From Sarcocystis neurona (Eukaryota; Apicomplexa; Conoidasida; Eucoccidiorida; Sarcocystidae), in contig KL647310.1 in assembly GCA_000727475.1 (NCBI GenBank), positions 1-64,000 of the forward strand: 64,000 nucleotides of DNA, in the 5' to 3' direction. Below, piece by piece: positions 59,207-64,000 of the stretch. Made by a program: the position numbers and the translations under genes. The number at the start of each line of letters is the position of its first letter. Within the stretch, counting starts at the first letter, position 1. The notes beneath the pieces were generated by a model, which was not told the DNA's origin, did no database searches, and saw nothing but the letters and a program-made list of their open reading frames with translations.

Positions 59207-62200
59207 TTATGAGTAAAATTGTTGTAGCGCGACAAGAATAATCTCTTGAGTGATGGAAGCGGCACAGTAACAGCTGCGTCAGCATTGCTGCCTCAAGGAT
59301 AACAGCCGCACAGTCGCTGCAGCAGAAGCTGCAGCCCTACGTAGTGGTTGTCCCTATGCTGGGGGCATGTCGAACGCGTGTCGGGACTTACTCTATGATC
59401 TGTCCAGCGAAACGAACGACTTTCTTGACGCTGACCTCTCCAGAATTTTCCACTGCACAGCAGCAAAACAGCCGCACAGCCTCACGATGGCAACGTGCAC
59501 GTAATGGAACTCCGAGGAAAAAAGACTTTTACAGCGGGAAGCATTCGCCCAGGGACGTAGCACCCAGCAGCGCTATGGGTGCAGAAAGCACTAACAGCAG
59601 CAGCGAACGAAAAATGTCCGCGAAGAAAGACCAAGTGCAACAGCGGCGTGTTCTATTTCATCTCTATGGTAGGACGTCGTTCAGCGACTCGCTTTCTGCG
59701 TGGAATCGGCAGTGCCCTTTGGCACAAAAAAAGAATGTTGACCGTGAAAAAGAGGAGACGTCGGTGAACAAACGCGGTGTTCTGTCTGGACGTCGCGACC
59801 GCCGTACGTGGCAACACGTGATCCAGGTTCTGCCATTCTTCCGCAAACGTGAACACGGGGTATGTGGCTACACTTACTTTCCAGCAGCACGACATAATTG
59901 TCGCCGCAAGCACGCAGCAGATTCTTTCGTTAAACCTGCCTGTCTATGCGTTTGTAGGGGGTTGCGGGCGAGGGAGTGACGTGGTGGAGATGTACACGTA
60001 AACGGTGCACGCACGTTTACCTGTGTACGCGCGTATACTTATATCCACAGCTAGGCCTGGATACGCATGCAGACGCGTACATGCGTATTCAAATGCGCCC
60101 GTCGACACGGCTGCTTGCACGACCGTACGGCGGACTCTGCCGCTGTGTGTACGCATTTGCGAGTATTTTACTACTTATGATTGTGTCTACTGAACTACGC
60201 GTAATTGCGTGGGAACGTGTGTGTGCGTGTCTCCGGGCGATCACGTGTACGTATACACGTATGTACAACTCTTTCTGAAATATATAAACGAGTGCGCACG
60301 TACACGAGTACCTCCACTTGTACGCACGCTCGTGCACAGGCGTGCGCCCCTGCGTATGTCTTAAGGTGTACGCAAGGAACTGTGCCTTGATTCGTCGACA
60401 AGTTCGCTGCGCATACCCGAGCTCTAGACTGTCACCTAATGGACCCACAGCATCGTCGCACCCGACTAACAGGTCACTTACTGTTGTGTAAGGCCTCCTG
60501 CATCATCTTGTTGAGAGTCGCGTTAGACAGTTTCTTCCGGCAGCGCTGAGCAACAGCAGGAGCACAGCAGCCACGCGCACCCGTGGATAACAAAACCTCA
60601 GTGACACACACAGCTGAACACACACACACACCCAGATATCGGCGCAGGCTGCTTTCTACCGCAGCCTTGCTGTCCAGATATACACAGGCAGGGCTGCTCA
60701 CCTGTCTCTCTCTTCATATATATATATATATGAAGATATTGTGTAGACGTGTATGCGCATATATACCTACACGCACGTGCACACCTGTGCAGCTATAAAT
60801 GTACGCATTGGCCCAGAGATATGTACAGACCCGCTGGCGGACTGGCAACGTGTGCATGATGCACCAGCACAGCAAGTTACTCCCTGGTCGTGGTTCACAG
60901 GCAGGTACACATAAAAACACCGGCAGGCCTGTAGTGTCTGCGCAAAAACCTGAAAACGCTGCTCCTTCCCACTGTGCGGCACCCGCCACATCCAGACTGC
61001 TGCAGCCCACATAGCACTTCCTTGTCTTGCCCTGGAGACTTTTGAGAAAAATGTACGCGCCATTGAATTCCACCGTCACGTTCCACCATCTCTCCTAACA
61101 CGCGGGTAAGTCTACACGCGCACACACAAGAACTTCCCTTCAGCCTCCCCCTTCATTCAAGTGTCTACTTCTGCGGTGGTGGAAGTATGCAAAGTCGTGT
61201 ACGCACACGAGCATGTACTACGGTTTGCACACGTGTGTTCGTACGAACACAGAGCAGTACGGGATGCAGACGAACACATATTACCAGGCGGACATATATA
61301 GTAGGGGATGCACTCGAAGACCGCACGCCACAGAAACCAGGAAAAGAACGCCTTCCTGTTTTGCGCAGAAGTGGCCCTGACAGGTAACATTAGAAGTTGG
61401 ACACACGCACACATACGTCCAGCTCATTCTTGACTGGCTTATAATACATATATACATATATATATATATATACAGAGAAACTTATATTATCTCGGCGTCG
61501 TCTGCTTCTTCCGTCTACTCGTGTTGCTTCTCCTCGCCATCCCCCGGATATCCCTGACGCCTATGTGGAGACTGTGCCGTCGGAAAACAACCCAGGAGAT
61601 ACGCCGCAGTCTCTCCGAAGTCACGGACCAGAAGAAGCCTTCCAGACGCACAAGTGGCTCCTTCGTGGGGGTCCGCAACAATGTACTAATATATACGAAC
61701 ACTTGCCGGATGTACACCTTTCGTCCCCCGGATGAACAGACGTGCACACGCATACGCGTGGTAGGTCTCTGGCCACACGTGCAGGTGCACGTAGATAGGT
61801 GTCCTACCTCCTTGCACTCCCGAATGCTGAAGCCTGACCCAGCGACCGCAGGCGAAGACTCCAGCACTTCCATCGACGTGGGAGCAGCCGCGCTTGGGCC
61901 TACTGCAGCCGCAGCGGCGTCGTCCGCAGCTGCGCCAAGGGGAGCGTCTCCCGCAGATGCTCCAGTATAGGAAGTCTCTTGCTGCTGCTGCTGCATGCCC
62001 CGAGCACCACCAGCAGCCGCACCGGCAGCGGCACCACCAGCCGCAGGAGCGCCACTAGCAGCAGCTTCATCGCAAGCGTCACCACCAGAGGCAGCAGGAG
62101 ACATTCGTGGGCCGCGAATTTTACCTTCTTGCATCTGGCTCGAAGGCGCAGCTGCATCCCCCCTATCTCTGCCTGCTGCTGTGGTTGCATCTGTGGCGTC

Positions 62201-62665
62201 GGCCCCTGGTTTGTGCTCCTGTAGCACTGCAGGGAGAGGCAACAGAGTTCCGGCAGCAGAAGCAGCACTGCAGGGACGCTGCAGTGATGACGAGGATGGA
62301 GCAGCGGGCGCGTGCTGCTGCTGCTCCTGTGGCGGTGACAAGACAGCTGCAGCAGGACTGGCGTGTCCCTGCGCCGTCAAGGTTTCAGCTGCACACTTCA
62401 CGCTGGGCAGACCAGGAGCGGCAGCAGCTAACGACGCCGGAGACGCTGCAGAGGCCGCGTCACCCGGGGCCACGGGAGAAGGCGAGATGGAGCGAGGCTG
62501 CAGCTGTTGAGGAGCGCTACCAGCAGCCGCCGACGGCCCCGGCTGCCGCAGAGCCGAGACGGCAATAGCCAAGTAGTGCTGCAGATGCTGCCACGATTTC
62601 GTAGACGCGCTTGACTCGGGAGGGCAGCGACGGTGAAACTGCAGTAGAAAGTCATCCGGATCCAC
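59207..62665 (-). CDS. Predicted helical protein of unknown function, eight visible exons (5' end missing)
   Basis: Exons 62665-61808, 61376-61285, 61031-60881, 60545-60482, 59939-59878, 59572-59533, 59452-59392, 59273-59207. The lengths sum to 465 codons with the stop, and every joint keeps frame. Exon 1 begins at an acceptor (CCCCAATAG|GTGGATCC), so an upstream exon is expected. Its start, DPDDFLLQFHRRCPPES...WQHLQHYLAIAVSAL, looks conserved and helical; a 200-residue Ala/Gln/Pro/Gly low-complexity insert follows. The later exons give GHFCAKQEGVLFLVSVACGL, WAAAVWMWRVPHSGKEQRFQ, RKKLSNATLNKMMQEALHN, ENSGEVSVKKVVRFAGQI and the C-terminus AASITQEIILVALQQFYS. It reads as an all-helical, HEAT/ARM-like or scaffold protein. 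I do not recognise the family. The 59939 and 59572 exons are the least certain. Confidence 0.5.
60712..60735. repeat. Perfect palindromic (TA)n element in an intron
   Basis: A 24-bp perfect palindrome with CTTCA / TGAAG arms around a TA core, in the intron between exons 61031-60881 and 60545-60482. Confidence 0.85.
61440..61475. repeat. TA microsatellite in an intron
   Basis: TATACATATATATATATATAT, in the intron between the exons ending 61808 and starting 61376. Confidence 0.8.
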
Positions 62666-64000
62666 CTATTGGGGAACACGGGAGTCCAGCGGCAGCAACG
62701 AACAGGAGCACCAGCGAATTACGTCGGCAGCAGCAACCAGACCGCGACCGACAGCAGCAGTACCACGCATGAGCAGCCGCGAAAACGGGCCGCGGCGACA
62801 ACCAAAAACGGGCCCAGCGACAACAAGAAACGGGCAGAAGCAGCAGTCCGCTGAACAGCAAAGACAGCAGCAGCAGTCTCCCGGGATACACACAGCACCT
62901 GTACAGAGAGGGACGACAGACACTTCACGTCGCAACGTACAGACAGGCGGCGGCAACCACGCGGCTACTGCTGCAGCTTTCCTCCCTCACAGCCCACAGG
63001 CAAGCAGACACCGGGGGTTACAAGCACACAAAGTTACGCGCACTCAGAAACTTTGCACACCCCACTCCGCACGCAGACGGCCACACACGCCTACATCACC
63101 CACCTACGGCTTCCACCAACACACCCACAGACGTAGATGCGCCTCATCGAATAGACACGTACGCACGAGCATGCGTATGCCGTAGGCCGCTCGCTAGTAC
63201 ATATACCTCTACACATTCACGTAGAAGCAAAAATACCTACGTATGTACAAATCCCCATGGACAGGTCTACTTAGGGAGGCGCACGCCCGCGCAATTACGT
63301 GGACGCATATTTGCCCTCCTGCAGACGTGCACACGTGGTCACGAGGTACACAACCACGAATCACACGGGAGCCAATGCCGCATCAGAAGTATTCACAACA
63401 AGACAAGGAAGAACTTGTACACAGGTGGTGTCGTCGTCCGCGCCGCCAGACACGCCCCCACACACACACGCACGCGTACATGAATATAAATGGACAGCCG
63501 TCTGTACACTGCAAAAAAAAGAAGCACGTACGTTCCCACGCAGCCACGCACACATACACAAATATATGCGCACAGACGTGTGTGCACTTCAGCAAAAAAG
63601 ACACACGTACGTCCCACGCTCCCACGCATGCCTGGCGCACGTGCAAAAGTGAAGACGACGTGTGCACAAGCACCTACATGAGGCGCCCCCTCCCGTGGCA
63701 AGCAGAGAAGACACGTAGCCAGATCTGTCGAGTGGCTGTCTATGGACGTGACTGCGGGTCACAGACGGCGGTCCACACGAACACAGGGCGCAAGTAGACG
63801 CCCGTGTCTGCACGTTGACTCGTGAAGCAGCGGCTTTACTGGCGAACGGCGCAAACTGAGAGGACACTTGAAAACGCGTGGTGGCGGGGCGCGTACTGAG
63901 AAAGTAACCCAGCGTCTCCTGCGCCTCCTGATTGCTTTTCCTTGAGGATTATCGACAGCAGCTCTGATACACGCCCCACCAGACTTCCCCTCATGGGTTC
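62666..64000. other. Probable intron/5' region of the minus-strand helical-protein gene
   Basis: CAG-rich at 62.68-62.9 kb, then CA/ACG-rich on the plus strand (CACACACGCAC words) to the window end. The same sequence read on the minus strand is TG-rich, as in the introns of the other genes, so minus-strand transcription through it is likely. No upstream exon could be fixed. Confidence 0.4.

Noticed and set aside
59344..59979. Plus-strand frame of 211 codons
   Set aside because: Opposite strand to three phase-consistent exons of the helical-protein gene and no domain of its own.
63243..63797. Plus-strand frame of 184 codons
   Set aside because: CA-rich low-complexity sequence reading as His/Thr repeats.
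1..64000. CRISPR arrays, insertion sequences, bacterial operons, rRNA genes
   Set aside because: None seen. Introns, splice sites and gene content are eukaryotic, and the tandem repeats are microsatellites or coding repeats.

Overview
The window is nuclear DNA of a eukaryote with intron-rich genes and GT-AG splicing. A coccidian apicomplexan is the best fit. Evidence: a surface-antigen gene built from tandem six-cysteine SRS/SAG1-like domains, long exons with poly-Ala/Gln/Ser tracts, many CAG/CTG and TA microsatellites, and a gene matching an axonemal EF-hand protein. SRS-type domains point to the Sarcocystidae (Toxoplasma, Cystoisospora, Sarcocystis and relatives) rather than Eimeria. I cannot fix the genus without a search.

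Layout (strand in brackets): tandem SRS-like antigen, N-terminus cut by the window edge, 1-5490 (+); REV3, catalytic subunit of DNA polymerase zeta, 25667-6233 (-), very large and with at least 11 phase-consistent 3' exons; divergent intergenic region 25.7-32.6 kb; cyclin L, six exons, 32577-42112 (+); EF-hand protein of the EFCAB2/DRC8 type, 46681-43182 (-); single-exon repeat protein with a recessed hydrophobic signal/anchor, 49493-51796 (+); a 168-residue coiled-coil protein, five exons, 58823-56678 (-); a multi-exon helical protein, eight visible exons, 62665-59207 (-), 5' end not found. Neighbours alternate strand, so intergenic regions are either convergent (5.5-6.2, 42.1-43.2, 51.8-56.7 kb) or divergent (25.7-32.6, 46.7-49.5 kb).

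The genes do not form one pathway. REV3 serves translesion DNA synthesis, cyclin L serves transcription and splicing control with a CDK, the DRC8-like protein would serve the flagellum of the male gamete, and the SRS-like protein should be a surface or secreted antigen. The least described elements are the 12-domain SRS-like protein, the oversized REV3 with a central disordered insertion, the 48-residue-repeat protein, and the two unnamed minus-strand genes whose exons I assembled from splice phases.

Introns carry a recurring low-complexity element: palindromic (TA)n cores with TACGTA-type arms, set in TG-rich sequence on the sense strand. This bias can be used to guess transcription direction where no exon is seen.
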